In this document: in pieces, positions 23,349 through 32,390 of the stretch
Layout of the letters: each line of letters opens with the position of its first letter
Position numbering within the stretch: position 1 is the first letter of the stretch
Assembly: GCA_016179105.1 (NCBI GenBank)
Contig: JACOSB010000044.1
Location: 1-64,000, forward strand
DNA from: Candidatus Acetothermia bacterium
Lineage (GTDB): Bacteria > Bipolaricaulota > Bipolaricaulia > RBG-16-55-9 > DRXL01
Reading direction: 5' to 3'
DNA length: 64,000 nt
The notes under the pieces: model-generated
Database searches by the model: none
Told to the model about the DNA's origin: nothing
The model's input: only the letters and a program-made list of their open reading frames with translations
Translations under genes and position numbers: made by a program

Positions 23349-25502
23349 ATGTCTCGCCGCTCACATTGGATCAGTTTAATTGTTTTAGTTCTACTCGTCT
23401 CATTGGCCCTTGTTTCTTGTAACCAGTCGCAGAAACCAAAAGACCAATCCCAACAGCAACAACCCCCTTCCGCCAGCAAAGAAACGACTCAGCAACCCCC
23501 GCCTCCTACGGGAACCACCGATAAGGAGAAACCAACCACACCCAGCGCGGGCAATGAACAGCCGCAATCACCCGAAAAGAAGCAAACATCCGAGCCGGGA
23601 AAAACCGCAGACAACCAGAAATCGTGCGAGGCGAGTCAGCCAGTGGGCATAACTCCAACAACACCCGAGACCACGGCAGTTGCCGGGGACATCAAGAATC
23701 CCGACACGCTGATCACGGCCGACATCAGCGACATTGACTCGCTCGACCCAGCCTTTGTCTATGACACGTCGAGCGGCGAAGTGCTCTTCCATACCTACGA
23801 CAATCTGCTCGCCTACGACGGCCCACATCCGGACAAATTTAAGACGATGCTCGCTACAACCATCCCGAGCGTACAGAACGGATGTATCAAAGAGAATCCG
23901 GATGGCTCCGTTGTGATCAGCTTCCCGATCCGCACCGGCGTCAAATTCCATGATGGCTCTGAGCTGACTCCCGAAGACGTCGCGTACAGTTTTCAGCGAC
24001 TCTTGACGTTCGACCGCAGCGGCGGTCCCAGTTGGCTCTTGCTGACCCCTCTGCTCGGGGTCAACAGCATCGAAGACTTGGCCAAGCAAATCGAAGCCAA
24101 GGCCACGGGCAAGAACACCAAAGATTTGGATTTTAAGAAACTCGGCGCGGATTCGCTCAAGCAAGCGTGTGAGCGCGTTCTAGGCGCCATCCAAGTCAAC
24201 GGCGATAAAGTCGAGTTTCATCTGCCGACTCCCTTCCCGCCCTTCTTTGCCGTGATCGCGCAGAGCGCGAGCTGGGCGGCGGTTATCAGCAAAAAATGGG
24301 CGATTGCCCAAGGGGCTTGGGATGGCAACTGCGCCGACTGGGTGAACTATCACGACCCGCAGAAAGAGAAAGACCCGCTCTACGATAAGATCAACGGGAC
24401 CGGCCCGTTCAAGCTAGACTACTGGGACCACAAGACGGGAGACATCTCAATCGTCCGCAATGACGACTATTGGAGTGGCCCGGCCAAACTGAAAAAAGTA
24501 ATCATCAAGAAAGTCAACGAGTGGAGCACGAGGAAGTTAATGCTGGAGAACGGTGAAGCCGACATCGCTACAGTCGATCGCCAGTATATTGATCAAGTGG
24601 ATGGTATGAAAGGCGTGCGCCTGATCCGCGGCCAGATCCGCATGATCTTAAACTATATCTTCATGAACCAGGCGATCAAGGCCGAGGGCAATGATTACAT
24701 CGGCAGCGGCAAGCTCGATGGGAATGGCATCCCCCCCGATTTCTTCAAAGATGTCCACGTGCGCAGGGGATTCAACTATGTCTTTGATTGGGAGACGTAC
24801 ATCCGCGAAGTGCAGAAGAATGAGGCCGAGCAGGCCAAGGGCCCCATTCCGCGCGGCGTGCCCTTCTACAACCCCGAACAAAAAACATATCATCTTGACT
24901 TGAAAGAAGCGGAGACACACTTCAAAGAAGCCTGGGGGGGCAAGCTCTGGGACAAGGGCTTCAAGCTCACCGCCGTTTACGTCAGCGGCGGAGATGACGC
25001 CAAATCCGCCCTCGAAATAATCCGTCGCAATCTCCAGCAAGTCAACCCCAAGTTCGTGATCGAGATCGCCAACGTCGAATGGTCGACGTTCTTGAGCAAG
25101 AGCGTCGAGGGAAGCATGCCGCTCTATCTCGGAGGATGGCAAGAAGACTATCACGACGCGCACAACTGGGTCTTCCCCGTCATGCACAGCAAGGGAACGT
25201 ACTCGGAGCACTTGGGCATCGGGACTCAGTACGACGACGAGATGGCCTCTGCCATCAAGACGTTTGACGACGCCAAGCGCCAGCAGGTTTACAATCAGCT
25301 ACAGCAGCAAGCGTATGAAGACGCAATCGCGATCTTCATGGTCCAACCGCTCGGTCGGCACTATCAGCGCCGTTGGGTGGACGGCTACTATTACAACCCG
25401 ATCTGGCCCGGACGCAATTTTTACGTGATGTCCAAGAAGCCGGACGCACATCCAAATCAAGAGTACATTAAAGAGCTGAACCTCGAAATCAAGGAGTGGT
25501 AA
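23349..25502 (+). CDS. Oligopeptide-type ABC substrate-binding lipoprotein
   Basis: A 717-residue SBP_bac_5 protein. ATG at 23349 follows TCAGGAGGTGT. The signal ends in a lipobox LALVSC (Cys24), so it is a lipoprotein on the outer face of the inner membrane or on the outer membrane. Residues 25-95 are a flexible Gln/Pro/Lys linker. The binding domain follows: DISDIDSLDPAFVYDTSSGEV, FPIRTGVKFHDGSELTPEDVAYSFQRLL, and DVHVRRGFNYVFDWETYI, typical of the family. It feeds the permeases at 25563 and 26627. It resembles the protein at 17627 without its inserted domain, so the two operons are paralogous. Confidence 0.9.
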   Translation: MSRRSHWISLIVLVLLVSLALVSCNQSQKPKDQSQQQQPPSASKETTQQPPPPTGTTDKEKPTTPSAGNEQPQSPEKKQTSEPGKTADNQKSCEASQPVGITPTTPETTAVAGDIKNPDTLITADISDIDSLDPAFVYDTSSGEVLFHTYDNLLAYDGPHPDKFKTMLATTIPSVQNGCIKENPDGSVVISFPIRTGVKFHDGSELTPEDVAYSFQRLLTFDRSGGPSWLLLTPLLGVNSIEDLAKQIEAKATGKNTKDLDFKKLGADSLKQACERVLGAIQVNGDKVEFHLPTPFPPFFAVIAQSASWAAVISKKWAIAQGAWDGNCADWVNYHDPQKEKDPLYDKINGTGPFKLDYWDHKTGDISIVRNDDYWSGPAKLKKVIIKKVNEWSTRKLMLENGEADIATVDRQYIDQVDGMKGVRLIRGQIRMILNYIFMNQAIKAEGNDYIGSGKLDGNGIPPDFFKDVHVRRGFNYVFDWETYIREVQKNEAEQAKGPIPRGVPFYNPEQKTYHLDLKEAETHFKEAWGGKLWDKGFKLTAVYVSGGDDAKSALEIIRRNLQQVNPKFVIEIANVEWSTFLSKSVEGSMPLYLGGWQEDYHDAHNWVFPVMHSKGTYSEHLGIGTQYDDEMASAIKTFDDAKRQQVYNQLQQQAYEDAIAIFMVQPLGRHYQRRWVDGYYYNPIWPGRNFYVMSKKPDAHPNQEYIKELNLEIKEW

Positions 25503-25511
25503 TCCAACTCT

Positions 25512-25538
25512 GTAGGGGCGAGGTGACCTCGCCCCTAC
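25512..25538. repeat. 27-bp palindromic element, copy B (perfect)
   Basis: GTAGGGGCGAGG TGA CCTCGCCCCTAC, identical arms to 14252-14278; including flanks CT and AG it extends to 31 bp of perfect symmetry. It lies between the binding-protein and permease genes, where it may reduce read-through or protect the upstream mRNA. Confidence 0.85.
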
Positions 25539-25562
25539 AGTATTTCCGTTGGATTTGGTCCC

Positions 25563-26630
25563 ATGCTCGCTTACATCGCACGCCGTTTGATGCTTTTGCC
25601 TCTGATCTTGTTCGGGGTTACCATACTCATCTTCATCATGCTGCAGTTTATGAACCCCTATGCGCGGCTCAAACTCTATGTAAGAAGCCCGGCGGAACTC
25701 AAAGGAGGCACAGACCAGCTCGACCGGCTTTTGGTAAAATATGGGCTCAACGATCCTTTCTGGGTTCAGTATGGGCACTGGCTCGAGCAAGTCGCCCAGG
25801 GCAACCTGGGCTGGTCGGAGACGGCCAAGACCAGTGTGCTCGATGCGATCCAAAATCGTTTTCCCGCAACCGCAGAGCTGACGCTATACGCGATCGTCCC
25901 GCTCGTCTTCTTCGCGATCTGGATGGGCGTGGCGGCAGCCGTGCGACACAATCTATGGGCTGACCAATTCTTGCGTTTCATCACCGTGATTGGCACCTCC
26001 CTACCCATTTTCGTCCTCGGACTTTTCTTGCTGATGATCTGCTATGGGCTTCTCTACCGCCATCTACCGTCTCTCTTTGAGGGCTGGTTCGCGCCGGGGC
26101 GCCTGAGCGAATGGGCACAAGCCGCCGTCCGAGACTCTAAACAATTCAATTCGATCACCGGAATGGTCACCATCGATGCGATTCTGAACGGACAATGGCG
26201 CATCTTCTGGGATGCGCTGGGGCATCTGATCTTGCCCGTCGTGGGACTTTCGTTCAGCGGGTGGGCCTACTTACAGCGCGTGATGCGCTCGTCGATGCTG
26301 GAGACACTGCGCCAAGATTACGTCACGACCGCCCGCGCCAAGGGCCTCCCCGAAAAGCGAGTGATTGTCAAACACGCGCGTCGTAACGCGCTAATCCCGA
26401 TCGTCACGCTGGTGGGCTTCACGGTGATCGGCCTCCTGGGGGGCGTTATCATTACTGAAACCATTTTCAACTATCCAGGGCTAGGCAATTGGACGGCCGC
26501 GGCGGCGATCCAGCTGGATATTCCTTCGGTGCTCGGCTATGTGCTGTTTGCGACGACGCTGCTCATCCTCATTAATTTAATCGTTGATCTGCTGTACACG
26601 GTCATCGACCCACGGGTGAGACTGATATGA
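25563..26630 (+). CDS. Oligopeptide-type ABC permease (DppB/OppB-like)
   Basis: A 355-residue permease, about six spans, with the first at residues 10-29 (LLPLILFGVTILIFIMLQF). It has the coupling loop DYVTTARAKGLPEKRVIVKHARRNALIPIVTLVG and the C-terminal YTVIDPRVRLI. It differs from the protein at 20407 over most of its length, so the two operons arose by old duplication. It overlaps the next gene by 4 nt (ATGA). The start is 24 nt beyond the palindromic repeat. Confidence 0.9.
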   Translation: MLAYIARRLMLLPLILFGVTILIFIMLQFMNPYARLKLYVRSPAELKGGTDQLDRLLVKYGLNDPFWVQYGHWLEQVAQGNLGWSETAKTSVLDAIQNRFPATAELTLYAIVPLVFFAIWMGVAAAVRHNLWADQFLRFITVIGTSLPIFVLGLFLLMICYGLLYRHLPSLFEGWFAPGRLSEWAQAAVRDSKQFNSITGMVTIDAILNGQWRIFWDALGHLILPVVGLSFSGWAYLQRVMRSSMLETLRQDYVTTARAKGLPEKRVIVKHARRNALIPIVTLVGFTVIGLLGGVIITETIFNYPGLGNWTAAAAIQLDIPSVLGYVLFATTLLILINLIVDLLYTVIDPRVRLI

Positions 26631-27613
26631 AAGCTCAGCAAGTCAAGACAGAGACAGCACTTGAGCCCTTGGCCCCTCCCACAAAAAATCAGAGCTTTTG
26701 GGCTGACAATCTAAGGCAGCTCTGGGCCAACACGTGGAGCGTCTTGAAGCAACTTTTCAAGAACCCGCTCTCCGCCTCGGGGTTTATTATCTTGTTGGGT
26801 TTTACGCTAGTCGCTCTGCTCGCCCCGTGGCTCGCTCCGCCCCCGGAGCGTCACTTCAACCCCTACATGATCCCCCAAGACGGCTACAGCTCAACCCCAC
26901 ATCCACCCAGTGTTCAGCATCCGCTCGGCACGACCCAAAATCAGTATGATATCTTCTACGGCTTAATTTGGGGGACGCGCACAGCGTTCATTATTGGGAT
27001 CATCGTCATCTTTTTCACGCTCTTGGTGGGCATTGTCATCGGAGCCGTCTCGGGCTATTTTGGGGGCTGGATCGACGAAATACTAATGCGCATCACTGAA
27101 ATTTTTCTGGCGTTCCCGTCGCTCGTCGCGACGATGGTCCTCGTGACGATCCTGGGCAGAGGACTAGACAAAGTCATGATCGCGTTCATCGTCTTCGGCT
27201 GGATGGCCTATGCTCGTCTCATTCGTGGCAACGTTCTCCAAGCGAAAGAAAATACCTACGTCGAAGCGGCACGCGCCGCCGGTGCCAATGCGGCACGCAT
27301 CCTCTTCCGTCACGTCGTCCCCAACGCGATCTTTCCTGTCTTGGTCGTTGCCTCGCTCGACATTGGAACCGTGGTGCTTGGTGCGGCGGCGCTCAGCTTT
27401 TTGGGTATCGGCGCGCCCGAAGGCTATGCCGACTGGGGCCAAATGATCAACTACGCGCACAACTGGATCCTGGGCACAAACGACGATAAACTCGCCTACT
27501 GGTACACGATTTTTTTCCCTGGGTTAACTATCTCGCTCTTCGTGCTCGGCTGGAATTTTATCGGCGACGCGTTTAGGGACATCTTCGACCCACGCCTGCG
27601 CGGCACGCGTTAG
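26627..27613 (+). CDS. Oligopeptide-type ABC permease (DppC/OppC-like)
   Basis: A 328-residue permease: N-terminal cytoplasmic extension of about 50 residues, first span LSASGFIILLGFTLVALLAPWLAPP, then HPLGTTQNQYDIFYGLIWGTRTAF (DppC signature) and coupling loop TYVEAARAAGANAARILFRHVVPNAIFPVLV. It ends GDAFRDIFDPRLRGTR. Start overlaps the stop of the DppB gene. No ATPase gene follows; the next gene downstream is a regulator. Confidence 0.9.
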   Translation: MKAQQVKTETALEPLAPPTKNQSFWADNLRQLWANTWSVLKQLFKNPLSASGFIILLGFTLVALLAPWLAPPPERHFNPYMIPQDGYSSTPHPPSVQHPLGTTQNQYDIFYGLIWGTRTAFIIGIIVIFFTLLVGIVIGAVSGYFGGWIDEILMRITEIFLAFPSLVATMVLVTILGRGLDKVMIAFIVFGWMAYARLIRGNVLQAKENTYVEAARAAGANAARILFRHVVPNAIFPVLVVASLDIGTVVLGAAALSFLGIGAPEGYADWGQMINYAHNWILGTNDDKLAYWYTIFFPGLTISLFVLGWNFIGDAFRDIFDPRLRGTR

Positions 27614-27942
27614 GCCTCGTGGGTGTAACGCCGACTACCCTCTCAAATTGCCATTCTAAGGGCGATTCCTGGCTTCGAAGGTTTTCTCACAAACACCCAT
27701 CCCAACGCAGGTCAGGACGAATGCGCTCCGTTCCCAAAGTGACACGTGTCTAAGTCCTAAAGGGTCACTCGTCTCTTGGAGAAGGAGTCGCGGCGGCGAA
27801 CTTTTTGCCCCCAGCGTAACATTTTCCACATACGAAGCCACCGGTAACGCCAGTCACCAGTCCTCTGATCCATCCGTGTTCCGCGTTACTGTATGGATAC
27901 GCCCGTCGGCACTGCGAGTGCACGGTGGAGCGAACACAAACT
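27614..27942. other. Spacer upstream of the Crp/Fnr gene
   Basis: This 329-base stretch contains no gene I can support. A minus-strand open frame (27765-27950) encodes a Gly-rich segment with CGKC (GVTGGFVCGKCYAGGKK), which could be a small glycine-zipper protein, but it overlaps the regulator start and lacks a ribosome site, so I leave it out. I see no terminator for the importer operon. Confidence 0.3.
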
Positions 27943-28644
27943 ATGAACAACTTTACTGTCTTCGGAATGCGGATGATGAGCGAACGAGAGCGGAACGGCA
28001 GTCACATTGCCGAGGAGCTGGCGCAGGCGACGAGCCCGAACAACGGACGTATCTACAAGAAGGGCGAGATCATCTACCAGCCAGGCGACGCGGACGACCG
28101 GGTCTATTACATTAAACAAGGAAAGATCAAGCTGGCCTATCTGGACGAGAGTGGACGAAAACTCACGCTCGCGATCCTGGGCGACGGGGAGATTTTTGGC
28201 GAGATGGTTCTCGTCGGCGAAAGACGCCGCGAGCACCTCGCTCAAGTCCTGCAAGACGCGGTTCTCTTGCCGATCGAGCGCGAGAAATTTTTAGACCTCA
28301 TTGCGCGAAAACCATGGTTGGCTCTGGAAATTATCGCCCTCTTCGGCAAACGCGCGCGCGACATCGAAAAGAAATTGGAAGACCTCGTCTTCAAGGACAT
28401 CCCCACACGCCTCTCGCGACAACTCTTGCGTCTCATTCACGAGCATGGCGAAGAAACACAAGAGGGTATCCAGATTGGGTTCAAAATTACCCATAAAGAA
28501 TTGGCCGACCTGATCGGGTCCGCACGTGAGAACACGACTTCGGCGCTCAACCGACTCGCCAGGGAAGGTATTTTGGACAAGAAGCGCTATCGGATTATCA
28601 TCAAGGACGAGGGCAAGCTCAAAGAAAAGAGTGGCACGAGCTGA
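27943..28644 (+). CDS. Crp/Fnr-family transcription regulator
   Basis: A 233-residue protein. Residues 38-120 form a cyclic-nucleotide-binding-type barrel (KKGEIIYQPGDADDRVYYIKQGKIKLAYLDESGRKLTLAILGDGEIFGEM). Residues 121-150 form the dimer helix, and 180-220 the HTH (KITHKELADLIGSARENTTSALNRLAREGI). The strict cAMP-binding Arg-Ser pair of Crp (RxS in ExxxxRxA/S) is not present in GEMVLVGERRREH, and there are no N-terminal FNR Cys, so the signal is unknown. A GTG at 27925 could give six more residues. It is followed by a strong terminator. It may control the importers next door, but no operator is evident. Confidence 0.85.
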   Translation: MNNFTVFGMRMMSERERNGSHIAEELAQATSPNNGRIYKKGEIIYQPGDADDRVYYIKQGKIKLAYLDESGRKLTLAILGDGEIFGEMVLVGERRREHLAQVLQDAVLLPIEREKFLDLIARKPWLALEIIALFGKRARDIEKKLEDLVFKDIPTRLSRQLLRLIHEHGEETQEGIQIGFKITHKELADLIGSARENTTSALNRLAREGILDKKRYRIIIKDEGKLKEKSGTS

Positions 28645-28684
28645 GTTTTCAGTCATCATCCTCATCCATCATTGTTTTTTGAAT

Positions 28685-28720
28685 GGGCTGGGTTAGGAGT
28701 CCCAGCCCTTCATGTTTTTT
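28685..28720 (+). terminator. Rho-independent terminator after the Crp/Fnr gene
   Basis: GGGCTGGG (28685-28692), loop TTAGGAGT, CCCAGCCC (28701-28708), then TTCATGTTTTTT. The stem is perfect and the T run follows, so transcripts from the regulator gene end here. A preceding TTTTTT (28675-28680) could serve the other direction, where a Nudix gene approaches. Confidence 0.85.
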
Positions 28721-28759
28721 AAGACCAATCTGAACAACTAGTGAAGTAATAATCTTGAG

Positions 28760-29365
28760 CTATCTTTTCTTGCCTACGAACAATGTCGCTGGCGGACGAT
28801 TACCCAAGCTGGGCACAGTCTTCCCGGATAAGACAGTAAGTTGATCCATGAGCGCTGCGACCGCCAACTCTTGCGAGAGCGGAGCCAAGCGTTCCATGGC
28901 TTGCACTTGATCCAACGTATAGAAGCCAACTTGAGCGATCTCGGGCGTTGTTGTGTTGATAAGATTCCCGCTGATTTTTCTCAGTAGAAAGACCACGTAG
29001 CTATCATTTGCGTCGAGATTCACACGATTGCGAAAACCCACAAGCCCAACGAGTTCACACGCGAGACCCGTCTCTTCTTCGATCTCGCGCACGACGGCGA
29101 TTTCGGCCGTCTCGTCGCACGCGACATAGCCACCGGGAATCGTCCAGCCGCCTTTATTGGGTTCTTGATTGCGCTCAATAAGCAGCACTCGGTTCGTGCC
29201 GTTCGTGTCCTTGTCTACGACTAGCCCACCGACGCCCAGTGAGTATCGCCCAAAATCCACAAAACCGCAGCCGCCCGCTTCTGGGGAGCAATAGGGCAGT
29301 GGGCGTCCTTCAATCGCCGCTTGCTCTAGGCGTCGCCCGCACTCAGGACAGAATTTCATGAACAT
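28760..29365 (-). CDS. Nudix hydrolase with N-terminal zinc ribbon (NudC-like layout)
   Basis: A 201-residue protein. Residues 5-33 have a zinc ribbon, FCPECGRRLEQ and YCSPEAGGCGF, and the Nudix box is GGYVACDETAEIAVVREIEEETG with all Glu ligands. The combination is like small NUDIX-zinc-ribbon proteins related to NAD pyrophosphatase or ADP-ribose pyrophosphatase, but lacks the NudC SQPWPFPxS motif, so NAD cleavage is doubtful. It is followed on the same strand by the protease gene (4 nt away) and by another Nudix gene, and the three may form one operon (29770, 29370, 28760). Confidence 0.85.
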   Translation of the reverse strand: MFMKFCPECGRRLEQAAIEGRPLPYCSPEAGGCGFVDFGRYSLGVGGLVVDKDTNGTNRVLLIERNQEPNKGGWTIPGGYVACDETAEIAVVREIEEETGLACELVGLVGFRNRVNLDANDSYVVFLLRKISGNLINTTTPEIAQVGFYTLDQVQAMERLAPLSQELAVAALMDQLTVLSGKTVPSLGNRPPATLFVGKKR

Positions 29366-29369
29366 TGAT

Positions 29370-29726
29370 TCACAATCCCAGCTCGCGTAGCTCTTTTTCC
29401 CCTAACCCGAAATAATGCCCGATCTCGTGCATCACGGTCTTGCGCACTTGTTGTTTGATGGCTTCTTCGGTCCAGGCCACGCGCTCAATATTTTCCTGAA
29501 AAATATAGATGAAGTCGGGCGAGACACGCAGGCTCCAGACAGAGCGATTTTGCGGATGCATTCCATGATAAAGCCCCAGCAAGAGTTTTCCGGGATATCT
29601 CGCGGCCAACTCTGCAGAAGGCTCATCTTCGATGACGATCGCCACGTTCTCCAGCTTCTGGCGAAAGTAGGAGGGGAGATCAGCGACGGCTTCTTGCACA
29701 AGAGCGTCAAACAATTCGCGATCCAT
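29370..29726 (-). CDS. Small zinc metallopeptidase (acidic Zn protease, DUF1025-type)
   Basis: A 118-residue protein. Its C-terminal motif HEIGHYFGLGEKELRELGL gives HExxH plus a third Glu or His ligand position, and the body (LENVAIVIEDEPSAELAARYPGKLLLGLYHGMHPQNRSVWSLRVSPDFIYIFQ) matches the acidic zinc metallopeptidase family found in bacteria (DUF1025/Zincin_1). It probably acts in the cytoplasm; substrate unknown. The ATG at 29724 sits 4 nt from the next gene, on the same strand. Confidence 0.85.
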   Translation of the reverse strand: MDRELFDALVQEAVADLPSYFRQKLENVAIVIEDEPSAELAARYPGKLLLGLYHGMHPQNRSVWSLRVSPDFIYIFQENIERVAWTEEAIKQQVRKTVMHEIGHYFGLGEKELRELGL

Positions 29727-29769
29727 AGTGAAAAGTATTTTACCAGAAAGAAGGCGAACAAAGGACAGA

Positions 29770-30255
29770 TCAGTGCAATTGAAATTTCCCGGTGCGCTTA
29801 TACTTCAGAAATTTCTCGATGCTGCGCTGATGGTTGGGCAACATCGATGGCAACTGCGTCGGGTCGAAAAATTTTAATTCCGCTGCTTCTTCATTCTGAG
29901 CTTGAAGCATCCCTTCCCATTCCGTCACATGCCAGACTATGCAAAAGTTTTGGATCTTATCTCCGTTCGGGAACGTAATCGTCTCGTGCTCTGGGGCGGA
30001 CGCATAGCCGATCGGTTCCATTTTCTTGATAGTCAGACCCGTCTCTTCCAAGACTTCGCGAATGATCGAAGCTTCGGCGGACTCCCCCTCTTCGGGGCTT
30101 CCGCTCGGTAAACTCCATAGGCCAAAGTCGGTACGCTTGAGCAAGAGAATTTTACCCTCGAAATTTTCGAGAATAGCCCTGTTACCAGGCAATAGAACGA
30201 GCCGATGGCCGATCAGCTTGCGCAGTTTTCCGAGATAAGAATCAGCGAAGCTCAT
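29770..30255 (-). CDS. Nudix hydrolase
   Basis: The start is ATG at 30253-30255, giving 161 residues. The Nudix box reads GSPEEGESAEASIIREVLEETG, with the three Glu and the RE intact. The N-terminal segment IGHRLVLLPGNRAILENFEGKILLLKR is the first strands of the fold. Substrate is not clear, but the layout is like small NTP/ADP-sugar phosphohydrolases. A 45-residue upstream extension would overlap the 16S rRNA terminator and is excluded. It is the first gene after the 16S unit. Confidence 0.8.
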   Translation of the reverse strand: MSFADSYLGKLRKLIGHRLVLLPGNRAILENFEGKILLLKRTDFGLWSLPSGSPEEGESAEASIIREVLEETGLTIKKMEPIGYASAPEHETITFPNGDKIQNFCIVWHVTEWEGMLQAQNEEAAELKFFDPTQLPSMLPNHQRSIEKFLKYKRTGKFQLH

Positions 30256-30261
30256 AGCAAT

Positions 30262-30283
30262 AAAAAAACCCGCGCGTGCGGGT
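30262..30283 (-). terminator. Rho-independent terminator of the 16S rRNA unit
   Basis: On the minus strand: ACCCGC ACGC GCGGGT followed by TTTTTATT (30283 down to 30262). The stem is perfect and ends about 85 nt downstream of the 16S 3' end, before the Nudix ATG. The 16S RNA is therefore transcribed alone. Confidence 0.85.
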
Positions 30284-30304
30284 CTCTTGCAAAAACGAAA
30301 AGCG

Positions 30305-30318
30305 GGATAGCATGGCGA
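30305..30318 (-). promoter_or_regulatory. 3' half of the 16S processing stem
   Basis: Minus-strand TCGCCATGCTATCC in the trailer is complementary (one G-U pair) to GGATAGCATGGTGA in the leader (32041-32028). The 14-bp helix would bring both ends of pre-16S together, the RNase III-type arrangement. It is placed about 50 nt beyond the mature 3' end. Confidence 0.7.
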
Positions 30319-30362
30319 GTGAGCATCACAGAGAGATATCGTCAACGCCTTTTCAGCGTACT

Positions 30363-31906
<1,544 letters not shown>

Positions 31907-32027
31907 ATTCGAGAAAAATCCCTTCTCACGTCAAGGTCGTTTTTCAAAAAGAAAAACGGGATGCTTTTCAGTCACTTAGAGTCACGCGGTTCTTCTGAGG
32001 GAACCAACGCCTACTCAAATGACTGAT

Positions 32028-32041
32028 TCACCATGCTATCC
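32028..32041 (-). promoter_or_regulatory. 5' half of the 16S processing stem (leader)
   Basis: Minus-strand GGATAGCATGGTGA, complementary to the trailer at 30305-30318. It lies about 120 nt before the mature 5' end. The rest of the leader (31907-32080) has no gene. Confidence 0.7.
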
Positions 32042-32082
32042 ACTTTTCAAGGAGCGATACTCCCTAGTGAAGGGTAAATGGC

Positions 32083-32111
32083 AGTATAACAGACAGCAGT
32101 GAGGTTGTCAA
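32083..32111 (-). promoter_or_regulatory. Promoter of the 16S rRNA gene
   Basis: On the minus strand: TTGACA (32111-32106), 17 bp, TATACT (32088-32083). It is a near-perfect sigma70 promoter. The start would be near 32076, giving a leader of about 170 nt. Confidence 0.85.
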
Positions 32112-32266
32112 GGAGTCGGGCAATTTGAAAAGAATGACGAATTGGAGTGGCAATTCCGTGTTTTCCGTGATTCAAAGCGTCGGCGGCCAAGAACCCCAAA
32201 CGAAGGTGAGGTCTGTTACTTTTGCTATGCGCGGACCCGGTTACAATCTTCACCAAGGAGGTTGTT

Positions 32267-32347
32267 ATGCCAAGCGACATCGCCATAGCACTGGCCTTCT
32301 TTTTCTTCGCGCTCGTGCTCGGCTTTCTGATTATCTTCCTGCTATAG
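32267..32347 (+). CDS. 26-residue single-span membrane peptide
   Basis: ATG at 32267 with AAGGAGGTT eight bases upstream, ending TAG at 32345-32347: MPSDIAIALAFFFFALVLGF then LIIFLL. It is one hydrophobic helix with three polar residues at the N-terminus. The ideal ribosome site and uninterrupted hydrophobicity suggest a real small membrane protein. It lies between the 16S promoter region (opposite strand) and the helicase gene, and a longer open frame over the same bases (32125-32388) is in another frame. No family recognised. Confidence 0.6.
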   Translation: MPSDIAIALAFFFFALVLGFLIIFLL

Positions 32348-32390
32348 CCGAGATTAGCGTTAGCAAGAAGCCAACAGCTAAAAGCTGAGC

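Noticed and set aside
27765-27950. Minus-strand frame with GVTGGFVCGKCY
   Set aside because: No ribosome site, overlaps the start of the regulator on the other strand, and no known family.
32125-32388. 87-codon plus-strand frame by the 16S promoter
   Set aside because: No conserved pattern, no ribosome site; the in-spacer 26-codon frame in another phase is better.
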